A DNA stretch of 64,000 nucleotides from Streptomyces sp. TBY4 (GCF_024213195.1 NZ_JANAVF010000011.1:62001-126000); one strand, 5' to 3'. Shown: positions 24,725-35,947, numbered from the stretch's first letter. The notes: generated by a model from the sequence alone, not told the origin. Numbers and translations are program-made.

Positions 24725-25578
24725 TTGGGGGCTCCAGGGTGAGAAGGGGATGTCACGGACGGCGCGTGCGCCGTCCACGGGTCGGTGGGCGTGCGCGAGA
24801 CGTGGGTCCGCAGACCCCAGCCGTTGCGCTCGGAGATGGCGTCGAGCTGGGCCGCGGCCTGCTCGCACCAGGGCCACTCGGTGGCCCAGTGGGCGGCGTC
24901 GACGAGGGCGAGCGGGGACTGCTCGCGGGCCTCGGACACCGGATGGTGGCGCAGGTCGGCGGTGACGAACGCGTCGACACCGGCGGCCCGGACCTGAGCG
25001 AAGAGGCTGTCGCCCGAGCCGCCGCTGACCGCGACGGTACGGATCATCGCGTCGGGGTCGCCGGCGACCCGGATGCCCTGCGCGGTCGGCCGGAGCCAGG
25101 CGGCGACGCGCGCGGTGAACTCGCGCAGCGTCTCGGGGCGGTCCAGCTCGCAGAGCCGGCCCAGGCCCCGGCGGCCGGACGGGTCGCTCGGGTCGGGCAC
25201 CAGCGGGCCGGTGACGCGCAGGTCGAGGGCGCCGGCGAGGGCGTCGGAGACGCCCGGGTCGGCGGTGTCGGCGTTGGTGTGGGCCACGTGCAGCGCGATG
25301 TCGTTCTTGATCAGCGTGTGCACGGCCCGGCCCTTGAAGGTGCCGGCGGAGACGGTGGTGGTGCCCCGCAGATAGAGGGGGTGGTGGGTGACGAGCAGGT
25401 CGGCGCCCAGCTTCACCGCCTCGTCGACGATCTCCTGGACGGGGTCGACGGCGAACAGGACCCGGGAGACCTCGGCGTCGGGGTCGCCGCAGACGGTGCC
25501 GACGGCGTCCCACTCCTCGGCCCGCGAGGGGGGCCACAGAGCGTCCAGCGCGGCGATGACTTCAGAGAGACGGGGCAC
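24721..25578 (-). CDS. Nif3-like dinuclear metal-centre protein
   Basis: A 285-residue NIF3/YbgI-family protein. The metal-binding LLVTHHPLYLRG is at about residue 65-75 and a second His-containing segment lies near the C-terminus (WPWCEQAAAQLDAI preceded by DAAHWATEW). The family forms hexameric toroids and has been called GTP cyclohydrolase type 2, but the true activity is uncertain. It heads a three-gene operon (nif3, zinc ribbon, RNase H/phosphatase) in which each gene overlaps the next, and is divergent from the kinase gene with about 100 bp between. Confidence 0.9.
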   Translation of the reverse strand: MPRLSEVIAALDALWPPSRAEEWDAVGTVCGDPDAEVSRVLFAVDPVQEIVDEAVKLGADLLVTHHPLYLRGTTTVSAGTFKGRAVHTLIKNDIALHVAHTNADTADPGVSDALAGALDLRVTGPLVPDPSDPSGRRGLGRLCELDRPETLREFTARVAAWLRPTAQGIRVAGDPDAMIRTVAVSGGSGDSLFAQVRAAGVDAFVTADLRHHPVSEAREQSPLALVDAAHWATEWPWCEQAAAQLDAISERNGWGLRTHVSRTPTDPWTAHAPSVTSPSHPGAPN

Positions 25579-25679
25579 AGGCCAAGGCTACCGTCCGTGG
25601 CGACCGGCCCCGGTCTTCCCGTCCCATCCGCGGGCCGATGCGGATACTGTCTGCGGCGGCAGGGGAAACGGGGGGATCC

Positions 25680-28097
<2,418 letters not shown>

Positions 28098-28140
28098 CCG
28101 TGGGGCCGGCCGGCCGTGCGGCCCAGCTGAAACCTGGGAC

Positions 28141-29187
28141 CTACTTGACGAGGAAGCCCCGCAGGTCGTCCAGGACCTTGTCGGCGGCGGTGACGCCGAG
28201 GCCCAGGTACCAGGTCTCGTCCGGGACGTCCTTGGCCTGGCCCTGCTTCACGGCCTCCAGGCCCTTCCACAGCGGGTTGGACTCGGCGGAGTCGCGCTTG
28301 GTCTTGTCCTTGGCCCCGTAGACGCCGGTGAAGATCCAGTCGGCGGCGGCCTCGTCCATGCGCTCCGGGCTGACCTCCACCGCGAGGTCCTCGACCTGCT
28401 GGTTCTGCGGGCGCGGGATGCCGGAGTCCTTCAGGATCGTGCCGATGAAGGAGGCGCCGGCGTACAGGCGGGTCTTGCCCGGCATGTAGCGCAGCATCGT
28501 GACGGTCGGCTTCTTCTCGCCGAGGTCCGCGCCGAGCTTGGCGGCCTTGGCCTGGTAGGCGTCGAGCTTGGCCTTGGCCTCGGCGGTCCTGTCGAGGGCG
28601 GCGGCGTTGAGGAGGTAGTTCTCCTTCCACGGGAAGCCGGGGCGGATGGAGAAGACGGTGGGGGCGATCTTGGAGAGCGCGTCGTACTTGTCCGCGGAGC
28701 GGAGCTGGCTGCCGAGGATCAGGTCGGGCTTGAGGGCGTTGATCGCTTCGAGGTTGAGGCTGTTGATGGTGCCGACGGACTTGGGCTCGCCGGCGTCCTT
28801 CTTCAGGTACCCGGGTATGCCCTCGTCGCCCTCGGTGGGCGCGTAGCCGACGGGCTGCATCCCGAGGGAGACGACGTTGTCGAGCTCGCCGACGTCGAGG
28901 ACCACGACCCGCTTCGGCGCGGCCTTGAGCTCGGTGGAGCCCATGGCGTGGGTGATCGTCCGCGGGAACTGCCCGGCCGCCGCGGTGGTCCCGAAGGCCG
29001 CCGTCTTCTTCGCCGCGTCGGAGAAGTCCTTCCCGCCCTGCGCCGCGGCCTTCTTCTCGGTGCCCCCGGCCGCGGCCTCCTTGCCCGGCTTCGCCGCCTT
29101 GTCGTCCTGGCCTCCGCAGGCGGTGAGGACGAGCGCGGCGGCAGCGGCGAGGGCGACGGCGGCAGATCCGCGGCGTCGGAGGGACAT
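28141..29187 (-). CDS. Iron-siderophore-binding lipoprotein (FepB/FecB type)
   Basis: A 348-residue exported lipoprotein: signal peptide with lipobox VLTAC near residue 24, then a charged linker and a type III periplasmic-binding fold (VVVLDVGELDNVVSLGMQPVGYAP and INALKPDLILGSQ). It should capture a ferric siderophore for an ABC permease not present beside it. A perfect iron box precedes the start by about 45 bp, so synthesis should rise when iron is low. It is divergent from the IscB locus. Confidence 0.92.
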   Translation of the reverse strand: MSLRRRGSAAVALAAAAALVLTACGGQDDKAAKPGKEAAAGGTEKKAAAQGGKDFSDAAKKTAAFGTTAAAGQFPRTITHAMGSTELKAAPKRVVVLDVGELDNVVSLGMQPVGYAPTEGDEGIPGYLKKDAGEPKSVGTINSLNLEAINALKPDLILGSQLRSADKYDALSKIAPTVFSIRPGFPWKENYLLNAAALDRTAEAKAKLDAYQAKAAKLGADLGEKKPTVTMLRYMPGKTRLYAGASFIGTILKDSGIPRPQNQQVEDLAVEVSPERMDEAAADWIFTGVYGAKDKTKRDSAESNPLWKGLEAVKQGQAKDVPDETWYLGLGVTAADKVLDDLRGFLVK

Positions 29188-29232
29188 GGGAGATCTCCTG
29201 AGGATGGGGAGCGGGCAAAGACCAGAAAAGCG

Positions 29233-29250
29233 GGTTAGGTGTACCTAACC
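29233..29250. promoter_or_regulatory. Perfect iron box
   Basis: GGTTAGGTGTACCTAACC is an 18-bp perfect palindrome with the TTAGGT/ACCTAA halves of the DmdR/IdeR box. It lies 46 bp upstream of the siderophore-binding lipoprotein start. Confidence 0.85.
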
Positions 29251-29400
29251 AGCCTCCTCACCCTAAACGCCCCGATATCGCACAGCACAATCGCCTCCTC
29301 CCCCACAGGCGAATCGCCACCCCGCCACCCGTATGTGTGAAGCGGAGATTGTCGCGTTGTCCGGGGGGAAGCGCGATCACTAGGTTCGCCGAAGGTCCGC
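29251..29400. other. Gap between iron box and omega-RNA
   Basis: No gene. Probably host promoter sequence; a GATTGTCGCGTTGTCC stretch near 29348 has a TTGTCG that could be a -35 element. The left boundary of the IscB element probably lies near 29400, and the host bases just upstream of it would supply the guide. Confidence 0.4.
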
Positions 29401-29409
29401 TGTAGATGA

Positions 29410-29754
29410 CTGTCTGTCGTAACGGGATCCTCCTCCTGAGGGAGGGACTGTCAGCCCAGCGCTGGCAGCTGCCGTTACCAGCACCAGCCAACGCGCATGT
29501 GGAGGTGAACGAAGTTGGCTACGTTCCACGTAGGCGAGAAGACCCACCAGTCCGTGCTTCCTCAGCGGGCTGCTCTGGAATTCGAGTCAGCAGACACCCC
29601 CCGGATCGGGGACGAAACGGGACTCGAACGCCGCACTCGTGCGGTAACCGGCGTGGAACATGTGCGAGGGGAGACCACCGATGCCTCACCTGGAATCGGT
29701 GGCGTCACCCCCAACCGCAAGGTTGGGGAGAAGGCCCGTGAAGGCCACCCTGTC
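29410..29754 (+). ncRNA. Putative IscB omega-RNA
   Basis: About 345 highly structured bases directly upstream of iscB, without a convincing protein. Visible stems: GTAACGG/CCGTTAC (29419-29425 with 29472-29478) closing a multiloop; CTGTCAGC/GCTGGCAG (29448-29455 with 29461-29468); CCGCA/TGCGG (29631-29635 with 29640-29644); CCACCGAT/ATCGGTGG (29675-29682 with 29695-29702); and CCCCAACC-GCAA-GGTTGGGG (29709-29728), a perfect 8-bp stem with a GNRA loop. IscB proteins use such RNA encoded 5' of the gene. The exact ends are estimates. Confidence 0.65.
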
Positions 29755-31077
29755 GTGTTCGTCCTGGACCAACACGGCAGACCGCTCCAGCCCACCAGCC
29801 CCGCAAGGGCCCGCAAACTGCTCAACCAGGGCCGGGCCGTCGTAGCCCGGCACACTCCGTTCGTCATCCGGCTCAAAACCCGCACGGTCTCCGAATCCCA
29901 GGTGGACGGTGTGGAACTGGGGATCGACCCCGGCTCCAAGCACACCGGCGTCGCTGTCTTCACCGCGAAGGACGGTGAGCGCCGCGGCCTGTATGCGGTA
30001 GAACTCGCCCACCGAGGTGGCCGGATACGCGACAAACTCACCACTCGCGCCGGCTACCGGCGCGGGAGACGGAGCCGCAATCTGCGCCACCGTGCTCCCC
30101 GCTTCTCCAATCGCGCCCGCCCCAAGGGCTGGCTCGCTCCTTCGCTGCGTCACCGTGTGGACACCACCATGTCGTGGACCACCCGGATCGCACGCTGGAC
30201 TCCCGTCCGCGCGGTGCACGTGGAGCGCGTCGCGTTCGACACCCACGCCATGGCCCAAGGCGGACCACTGGAGGGCGCCGAGTACCAGCACGGCACCCTG
30301 CACAGCACAGAAGCCCGCGAATACCTCCTCGCCAAGTGGCGGAGGGCCTGCGCCTATTGCTGCGTCACAGGCGTCCCCCTCAACATCGACCACATCCACC
30401 CCCGCTCACGCGGCGGCAGCGACCGCATCTCCAACCTGTGCATCGCCTGCGTCCCCTGCAACGAGAAGAAGTCCAACCAGCCCGTCGAAGACTTCCTCAA
30501 GGACTCCCCGCGCCTGTTGACCCGGGTCCTCGCCCAGGCAAAAACCCCGCTCCGGGACGCGGCAGCCGTCAACGCCACCCGCTGGGAACTGTGGCGCGCC
30601 CTCGACGCAGCATTCCCCGTGGTGCGCACGGCATCCGGTGGCCGCACGAAGTGGAACCGGCAGCGGACCGGCACGCCGAAGACCCACACCCTCGACGCTC
30701 TGTGTGTCGGCACGCTCGAAGCCGTCACCCGTATCCCGACCCGCGTCCTCGCCGTCGCCGCAACCGGGCGCGGCACCTACGCCCGCACCTGCCCCGACAA
30801 GTACGGCTTCCCGCGCCTCCGTCGGCCCAGGCAGAAGCAGTTCTTCGGCTACCAGACCGGAGACTTCGCCCGTGCCGTCGTCCCCACCGGCAAGAAGGCC
30901 GGCACCCACACCGGCCGGGTCGCTGTCCGCGCCAACGGCAGCTTCGACATCAGAACCGCACACGGTCTCGTTCAGAGCATCGGACACAGACACTTCCGTC
31001 TCCTCCAGCGAGCCGACGGATACGCCTACACCACCCGGCCCGAAGCAGAGAGCGTCCACGAAGGAAGAAACGACTGA
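29755..31077 (+). CDS. iscB: IscB RNA-guided nuclease
   Basis: A 440-residue IscB-type protein, ancestor-like relative of Cas9 carried by IS200/IS605-type elements. N-terminal PLMP-like domain (RPLQPTSPARARKLLNQGRA), RuvC-I ELGIDPGS (Asp58), Arg-rich bridge helix RAGYRRGRRSRNLRHR, RuvC-II VHVERVAFD (Glu157), HNH with CAYC...IDHIHP (His213) and CIACVPCN, and RuvC-III THTLDAL (His311, Asp314). All catalytic residues are intact. The GTG at 29755 gives the usual VFVLDQHG start; the frame is open further upstream through the RNA. No tnpA is nearby. Its stop overlaps the next ATG (TGATG). Confidence 0.9.
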   Translation: MFVLDQHGRPLQPTSPARARKLLNQGRAVVARHTPFVIRLKTRTVSESQVDGVELGIDPGSKHTGVAVFTAKDGERRGLYAVELAHRGGRIRDKLTTRAGYRRGRRSRNLRHRAPRFSNRARPKGWLAPSLRHRVDTTMSWTTRIARWTPVRAVHVERVAFDTHAMAQGGPLEGAEYQHGTLHSTEAREYLLAKWRRACAYCCVTGVPLNIDHIHPRSRGGSDRISNLCIACVPCNEKKSNQPVEDFLKDSPRLLTRVLAQAKTPLRDAAAVNATRWELWRALDAAFPVVRTASGGRTKWNRQRTGTPKTHTLDALCVGTLEAVTRIPTRVLAVAATGRGTYARTCPDKYGFPRLRRPRQKQFFGYQTGDFARAVVPTGKKAGTHTGRVAVRANGSFDIRTAHGLVQSIGHRHFRLLQRADGYAYTTRPEAESVHEGRND

Positions 31078-32213
31078 TGACCGCTGCCTGCGTCCTCGAC
31101 GAGAAGACGACCGCGACCCCGTTCACCATCGCCGCGGACGGGTCCTATGCCGCCCGGCTCGCCGGGGAGGGCGACGCACGCTATCCGGAGCGCTGGACGC
31201 TGAGCGGGCCCGAGCCGTATGCGGTGCCGCTGCCGCTCGCGCAGCCCGAGGAGGGTGACAGCGAGGTGCTGCCGCTGGCCGACGGGCGGGTGCTGATCCA
31301 CCGGCGGGTCGCGGAGCGGCACGCCTTCGCGCTGCTGTACCCGACGGGCGGCGGCGAGGCGGGGGCCGGGCCCCGGACCGGGGAGCTGCAGCTCGGTGCG
31401 ATTCCGGTGGCCGAGGGCGTACGGGTCACCCTGCTGCCCCCCTCCCCCGACGGGCACGGGGCCTTCGCCCTGGCCGTGGGGGCCGACGCGACCACGGTGT
31501 GGCAGGTGGCCGGGGTCCCCTTCGGGCCGGAGCGGGTCGCCCGGATCCCGGGGCGCTGTTCGGGCGGGGTCTGGCTGGACCGGACCGGCCGGCTGCTGGC
31601 GCTGGACCGCGAGCTGGACGGCCCGGGCGGGCCGGTGACCAAGGCGGTGGCGGTGGACCTGCGGCGGGCCGGGGAGATCTCGCCGCTGCTCCAGATCGCG
31701 GAGGCCAGCAACGACCGGCTGCTGCTGGCCGACGCCGACAGCGGGCTGCTGCTGATCCGCTCGGACGCGCCGGGCGAACTCCGGCTCGGCTGGGGGGTCC
31801 TGGGCAGCGCCCGGCCGGTGCGGTTCCCGGAGTGCCTGCGGGCCGTCGGGGCCACGGCGACGCCGTTCGCGGTGCAGCCGGGGCAGGTGCTGATGCCGGA
31901 GAACTGCGGGGTCGCCCTGCGGGTGGACGAGGCCGGGGACGGCTACGGCGGCTCCGTGGCCGGGCTGGCCCTGTGGCGCCCCGCCGACCGGCACGTGTTC
32001 CGACTCGGCGCCCCGGCCGGCTGGCTCGGCGCGACGGGCCGCTGGACCCCGGAAGGCCGCCTGCACCTCCCGTACGCCACCCCCGAAACCCCCTGCGGCC
32101 TCCTGGGCATGACCCTTCCGGTCTCCCCGCCCCCACCCATCCGCCTGGACCCGATCCCCCTCCCCCCGGCCCCGGCCCGCCCGGTCCCCTTGCAGCAGGC
32201 CCCGCTGGGGTGA
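31077..32213 (+). CDS. Conserved hypothetical protein directly behind iscB
   Basis: A 378-residue soluble protein with many beta-strand-like stretches (GVWLDRTGRLLALDREL, DRLLLADADSGLLLIRS, AVALRIDEAG-like), suggesting a propeller or repeated-strand fold; I recognise no catalytic motif. It looks full length and host-derived, not part of a transposon. Its ATG shares a base with the iscB stop (TGATG) and its ribosome-binding site GAAGGAAG lies inside the last iscB codons, so it is now expressed, at least partly, with iscB. The HAD gene follows after 37 bp. Confidence 0.75.
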   Translation: MTAACVLDEKTTATPFTIAADGSYAARLAGEGDARYPERWTLSGPEPYAVPLPLAQPEEGDSEVLPLADGRVLIHRRVAERHAFALLYPTGGGEAGAGPRTGELQLGAIPVAEGVRVTLLPPSPDGHGAFALAVGADATTVWQVAGVPFGPERVARIPGRCSGGVWLDRTGRLLALDRELDGPGGPVTKAVAVDLRRAGEISPLLQIAEASNDRLLLADADSGLLLIRSDAPGELRLGWGVLGSARPVRFPECLRAVGATATPFAVQPGQVLMPENCGVALRVDEAGDGYGGSVAGLALWRPADRHVFRLGAPAGWLGATGRWTPEGRLHLPYATPETPCGLLGMTLPVSPPPPIRLDPIPLPPAPARPVPLQQAPLG

Positions 32214-32250
32214 GCGCCTCCCGCTTCCGGGCGTCTGCTATCCAGGCCCG

Positions 32251-32880
32251 GTGACGAACTCCAAGCCGTACGACGCGGTCCTCTGCGACCTCGACAACGT
32301 GATCCGCTTCTACGACACGGCGCACGTGACCGCGCTGGAGGCCTCGGCCGGCCTCCCCCGGGGCACGACCTCGGCCGTCGCCTTCGCTCCCGCCCTGGAC
32401 GGTCCGCTGCTCCTGGGGCGCACCACCCCGGAGCAGTGGGTGCACGCGGTCGCGGCCGAGCTCGCCAAGGACGACAGGCTGTCGCCGGTCCGGGCTGACG
32501 AACTGGCGCGGGCCTTCGCCGGGTCGCCGTTCTCGGCCGACGGGACGGTGGTGGCGATGCTGCGCCGGGTCAGGGCGTCGGGCACGCCGCTGGTCCTGGT
32601 CACCAACGCGACCCTCGACCTGGAGGACGACCTGGAGGCGATGGGGCTGGCGGACCTCGCCGATCACGTGGTGAGCAGCGCCCGGGTGGGCGTGGCCAAG
32701 CCCGACCGGGAGATCTACGAGATCGCGGCCGGGCTCGCGGGTGCTGCCGTGGACCGGTGCCTGTTCATCGACGACCGGCTGGAGAACATCGAGGCGGCCG
32801 TCGCGCTGGGGATGACCGGCGTGCACTACCGGGAGCCGGGCGACCTGCACGGGCCGCTGGCCTTCGCGCTCGCGCGGTGA
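32251..32880 (+). CDS. HAD-superfamily hydrolase
   Basis: A 209-residue HAD-like protein with cap insertion. Motif I reads CDLDNVI (Asp-Leu-Asp-Asn), motif II VLVTNAT, the lysine is in GVAKPDREIYE and motif III is LFIDDRLENIEAA. The second Asp of motif I (DxD) is present, so phosphatase activity is plausible. Substrate unknown. It starts with GTG, 37 bp after the hypothetical gene and on the same strand. A strong bidirectional terminator follows. Confidence 0.85.
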   Translation: MTNSKPYDAVLCDLDNVIRFYDTAHVTALEASAGLPRGTTSAVAFAPALDGPLLLGRTTPEQWVHAVAAELAKDDRLSPVRADELARAFAGSPFSADGTVVAMLRRVRASGTPLVLVTNATLDLEDDLEAMGLADLADHVVSSARVGVAKPDREIYEIAAGLAGAAVDRCLFIDDRLENIEAAVALGMTGVHYREPGDLHGPLAFALAR

Positions 32881-32896
32881 GGGGCGTGCGGGCAAG

Positions 32897-32938
32897 CCGG
32901 TGGGGGCGGAGGGCCCGAGGGTCCGCCGCCCCCACCGG
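32897..32938. terminator. Bidirectional terminator
   Basis: Thirteen-base arms CCGGTGGGGGCGG (32897-32909) and CCGCCCCCACCGG (32926-32938) between the convergent HAD and SDR genes. Confidence 0.8.
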
Positions 32939-32953
32939 GGGTGCCCGTGCCGG

Positions 32954-33898
32954 TCAGCCGTCGTGCTTGAGGCCGAGGACTTCTGCTGCCGCGAAGGTTT
33001 CGCCTCCGGGGCGGGAGTCGTAGTGCGGGGTGAGGACCTCGTCGAGTTCCTCGTAGGAGAAGGACTCCTTGGTGGTGTCGAACTTGGCCGCCACCTTGGG
33101 GCGTTCCATGACGACGACTATGCCGCCGTGGACGACGAACAGCTGGCCGTTGGCCTTGGCCGAGGCCGGGGAGGCCAGGTAGCCGACGAGCGGGGAGACG
33201 TGCTCGGGGGCGAGGGCGTCGAGCTTGCCCTCCTCCGGGACCTGGAAGCCCGCGAAGACGTCCTCGGTCATACGGGTACGGGCGCGCGGGCAGATGGCGT
33301 TGGCCGTCACCCCGTACTTGGCGAGGGCCAGGGCGGTGGACGTGGTGAGGCCCACGATGCCGCCCTTGGCCGCCGCGTAGTTGGGCTGGCCGGCCGAGCC
33401 GCCGAGGAAGGCCTCGGAGGAGGTGTTGATGATCCGGCCGTAGACCGGTCCGCCGGCTGCCTTGGAGCGTTCGCGCCAGTGCACGGAGGCGAAGTGGGTG
33501 GTGTTGAAGTGGCCCTTGAGGTGGACCCGGATGACCGAGTCCCACTCCGCCTCCGACATCGAGAAGACCATCCGGTCGCGCAGGATGCCCGCGTTGTTGA
33601 CCAGGATGTCGAGCTTGCCGTAGCTGTTCACCGCCAGCTCGACCAGCTCGCGCGCCTGCTCGAAGTCGGCCACGTCACCGAGGTGCGCCACCGCCTGTCC
33701 GCCCGCGGCGCGGATCTCCGCCGCGACCTCCTCCGCCGGTGCGGCCGAGGCCTCGCCGGAGCCGTCGCGGCCGGGCTGCCCGAAGTCGTTGACGACCACG
33801 CTCGCGCCGAGCCGGGCGAGTTCGATCGCCTCGGACCGGCCGAGGCCGCGGCCGGCGCCGGTGACGATGGCGACGAGTCCCTCAAGTGGCAGTGACAT
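32954..33898 (-). CDS. SDR-family 3-hydroxyacyl-CoA / 3-oxoacyl reductase-like
   Basis: A 314-residue SDR with TGAGRGLG, NNAG and YAAAK motifs. The extra C-terminal tail (about residues 255-314, FDTTKESFSYEELDE) and the VVVNDFGQP insertion after the cofactor loop are typical of the dehydrogenase part of peroxisomal multifunctional enzyme 2 (17-beta-HSD4). That fits the MaoC hydratase-2 two genes upstream: together they could do the hydration and dehydrogenation steps of beta-oxidation on a (3R) intermediate. It follows the alcohol dehydrogenase gene by 24 bp on the same strand. Confidence 0.86.
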   Translation of the reverse strand: MSLPLEGLVAIVTGAGRGLGRSEAIELARLGASVVVNDFGQPGRDGSGEASAAPAEEVAAEIRAAGGQAVAHLGDVADFEQARELVELAVNSYGKLDILVNNAGILRDRMVFSMSEAEWDSVIRVHLKGHFNTTHFASVHWRERSKAAGGPVYGRIINTSSEAFLGGSAGQPNYAAAKGGIVGLTTSTALALAKYGVTANAICPRARTRMTEDVFAGFQVPEEGKLDALAPEHVSPLVGYLASPASAKANGQLFVVHGGIVVVMERPKVAAKFDTTKESFSYEELDEVLTPHYDSRPGGETFAAAEVLGLKHDG

Positions 33899-33922
33899 CC
33901 GTACGGTTCCTCTCGAAACGGG

Positions 33923-34999
33923 TCAGAGTTCGATGCAGGTGCGCAGGGCGACGCCCGTACGCATCTGGTCGAGCGCGTCGTTGATCTCGGCGAGCTGCAC
34001 GCGGTGCGTGATCAGGCCCGCCAGGTCCACCCGGCCGGCCCGCCACAGCGCGATGGTGCGCTCGTAGGAGCGGAGCACGTCGCCCCCGCCGTACATCGAC
34101 GGCAGGATCTTCTTCTCGTCGAAGAAGAGGGAGAACATGTTGATCGAGTAGTTGTCGTCGAGGGCGCCCGCGCCGACCACGACGACGGAGCCGCCGCGGC
34201 GGGTCATGTCGTAGGCGGTCTTGGTGGTCGCGGACTTGCCGACGACCTCGAAGACGTAGTCGAAGCCCTCGCCGGCGGTGATGCGGTTCTTGGCGTCGGC
34301 GAACTCCTCCGGGGAGACCGCCTCGGTGGCGCCGAAGCGCAGCGCGGCCTCGCGCCGGGAGGCGACGGGGTCGACGGCGATGATCTGGGCGGCACCCTGG
34401 ACCTTGGCGCCCTGGATGACGGAGATGCCGACGCCGCCGCAGCCGATGACGGCGACCGAGGAACCGGCCTCCACGTCGGCGGTGTTGATGGCGGCTCCGA
34501 GGCCGGTGGTGACTCCGCAGCCGATCAGGGCGGCGATGTCGAAGGGCACGTCGTCGGGGATCGGTACGGCGCAGCCCGCCGGGACCACCATCTCCTCGGC
34601 GAAGGTGCCGGTGCCGGCGAAGCCGAAGATGGGGTTGTCGCCGCGCTGGAAGTTGGGGGTGGCCACGTTGCCGAAGGCCTCCAGGCACAGGTGGCCCTGG
34701 CCGCGCTTGCAGGAGGGACAGTGCCCGCAGGGCGGGAGCCAGCAGACCAGGACCCGGTCGCCGATCTTGTGGCTGGTGACCCCGTCGCCGACGTCGGTGA
34801 TGACGCCGGAGCCCTCGTGGCCCGGGATGAAGGGGGCGGGCTGCGGGAGGACGCCGCTCATCGCGGAGAGGTCGGAGTGGCACAGGCCGGTGGCCTTGAC
34901 CCGGATCTTGACCTTGCCGGGGCCGAAGCCCACGGCCTGCATGTCCTCGACGACCTCGAGCTTGTCCTGGCCTATCTCGCTCTGCAGTGCTGCGCGCAC
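33923..34999 (-). CDS. Zinc-dependent medium-chain alcohol dehydrogenase
   Basis: A 358-residue MDR dehydrogenase. Catalytic-zinc ligands lie in GLCHSD and GHEGSGV, and the structural-zinc lobe is CGHCPSCKRGQGHLC. The cofactor loop is VIGCGGVGISV. It resembles class III/mycothiol-type and steroid-cluster alcohol dehydrogenases; the substrate could be a CoA-thioester side-chain alcohol, but this rests on context only. It lies between the MaoC and SDR genes in an apparent operon. Confidence 0.88.
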   Translation of the reverse strand: MRAALQSEIGQDKLEVVEDMQAVGFGPGKVKIRVKATGLCHSDLSAMSGVLPQPAPFIPGHEGSGVITDVGDGVTSHKIGDRVLVCWLPPCGHCPSCKRGQGHLCLEAFGNVATPNFQRGDNPIFGFAGTGTFAEEMVVPAGCAVPIPDDVPFDIAALIGCGVTTGLGAAINTADVEAGSSVAVIGCGGVGISVIQGAKVQGAAQIIAVDPVASRREAALRFGATEAVSPEEFADAKNRITAGEGFDYVFEVVGKSATTKTAYDMTRRGGSVVVVGAGALDDNYSINMFSLFFDEKKILPSMYGGGDVLRSYERTIALWRAGRVDLAGLITHRVQLAEINDALDQMRTGVALRTCIEL

Positions 35000-35074
35000 G
35001 GTGCGGCTCCTTCTGTGGGTGTGCGGGGTTTCTCGCGTGCTTCTGCTGCGGCTGTGGCTGGTCCGTCCGTCCGC

Positions 35075-35947
35075 TCAGCCGTGTTCGACGACGGTGTCGG
35101 CGAGGACCGGGGCGTCGTCCCGGTCGGCGGCGCTCACCGTGACGAGGACGCGGCCGGGCTCCCGCCACATCCGGATCCGCAGGGTCTCGCCGGGGAAGAC
35201 GATCCCGGCGAAGCGGGTGCGGTAGGCGCGGACGCGGGACACGTCGCCGTCGAGGAGGGTGTCGACCACGGTCTTGAGGGTCATTCCGTACGAGCACAGG
35301 CCGTGCAGGATCGGCTGGTCGAAGCCGGCCAGCTTGGCGAACTCGGGGTCGGCGTGGAGCGGGTTCCAGTCTCCGGAGAGGCGGTACAGCAGCGCCTGCT
35401 CCTCGCGGATCCTGCGCTCCTCCACCCGGTCGGGGGCCCGCTCGGGCTGCTCGGCGGCGACGGAGGGTCCGCGGTCGCCGCCGAAGCCTCCTTCACCGCG
35501 TACGAAGATCGACGCGTCGGAGGTCCACAGCGGCCCGTCGGCGTCCGCGACCTCGGTGCGCAGGACGATCACGGCGGCCTTGCCCTTGTCGTAGATCGCC
35601 GCGACCTTGGCGGTGGAGGCGGCCTCCCCCTTGACGGGGATGGGCCGGTGCAGCTCGATGGACTGGCCGCCGTGCAGCACGTGGGCGAGGTTGACCTCGA
35701 TGCCGGGGGCGGCGAGGCCGCCCATCATGGCCATGCCGGCGCCGGCGACGGTCGCGAAGCTGGGGAGCACGTGGAGCTTGGACTCCAGGGTGTAGCGCAG
35801 CTCGTCGGGGTCGGTGGCGGCCCCGGGGTTGTTCGGGGAGGTCCCCGCGCCGAGTCCGAGGTGGTAGAGCTGGATGTCCTTGTGGTCCCAGGCGATGTTC
35901 CCCTTGCGGGGTTCGGCGGCGAGGGCCTTGGCGGCATCGATCGGCAT
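35075..35947 (-). CDS. MaoC-family (R)-specific enoyl-CoA hydratase 2
   Basis: A 290-residue double-hotdog hydratase. The hydratase-2 motif is complete: LSGDWNPLHADPEFAK with the catalytic Asp and His, then FDQPILHG. The N-terminal hotdog is the degenerate half. This is the layout of MFE-2 hydratase and of MaoC proteins in steroid catabolism. The start at 35947 fits the usual MPIDAAKALA N-terminus. A perfect KstR-type palindrome lies 133 bp upstream. It leads the MaoC-ADH-SDR run. Confidence 0.88.
   Translation of the reverse strand: MPIDAAKALAAEPRKGNIAWDHKDIQLYHLGLGAGTSPNNPGAATDPDELRYTLESKLHVLPSFATVAGAGMAMMGGLAAPGIEVNLAHVLHGGQSIELHRPIPVKGEAASTAKVAAIYDKGKAAVIVLRTEVADADGPLWTSDASIFVRGEGGFGGDRGPSVAAEQPERAPDRVEERRIREEQALLYRLSGDWNPLHADPEFAKLAGFDQPILHGLCSYGMTLKTVVDTLLDGDVSRVRAYRTRFAGIVFPGETLRIRMWREPGRVLVTVSAADRDDAPVLADTVVEHG

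Noticed and set aside
29581..29645. T-loop-like GTTCGAGTC/GACTCGAAC strings suggesting a tRNA
   Set aside because: No acceptor stem, anticodon arm or CCA fits on either strand; the strings fall inside the structured IscB leader.
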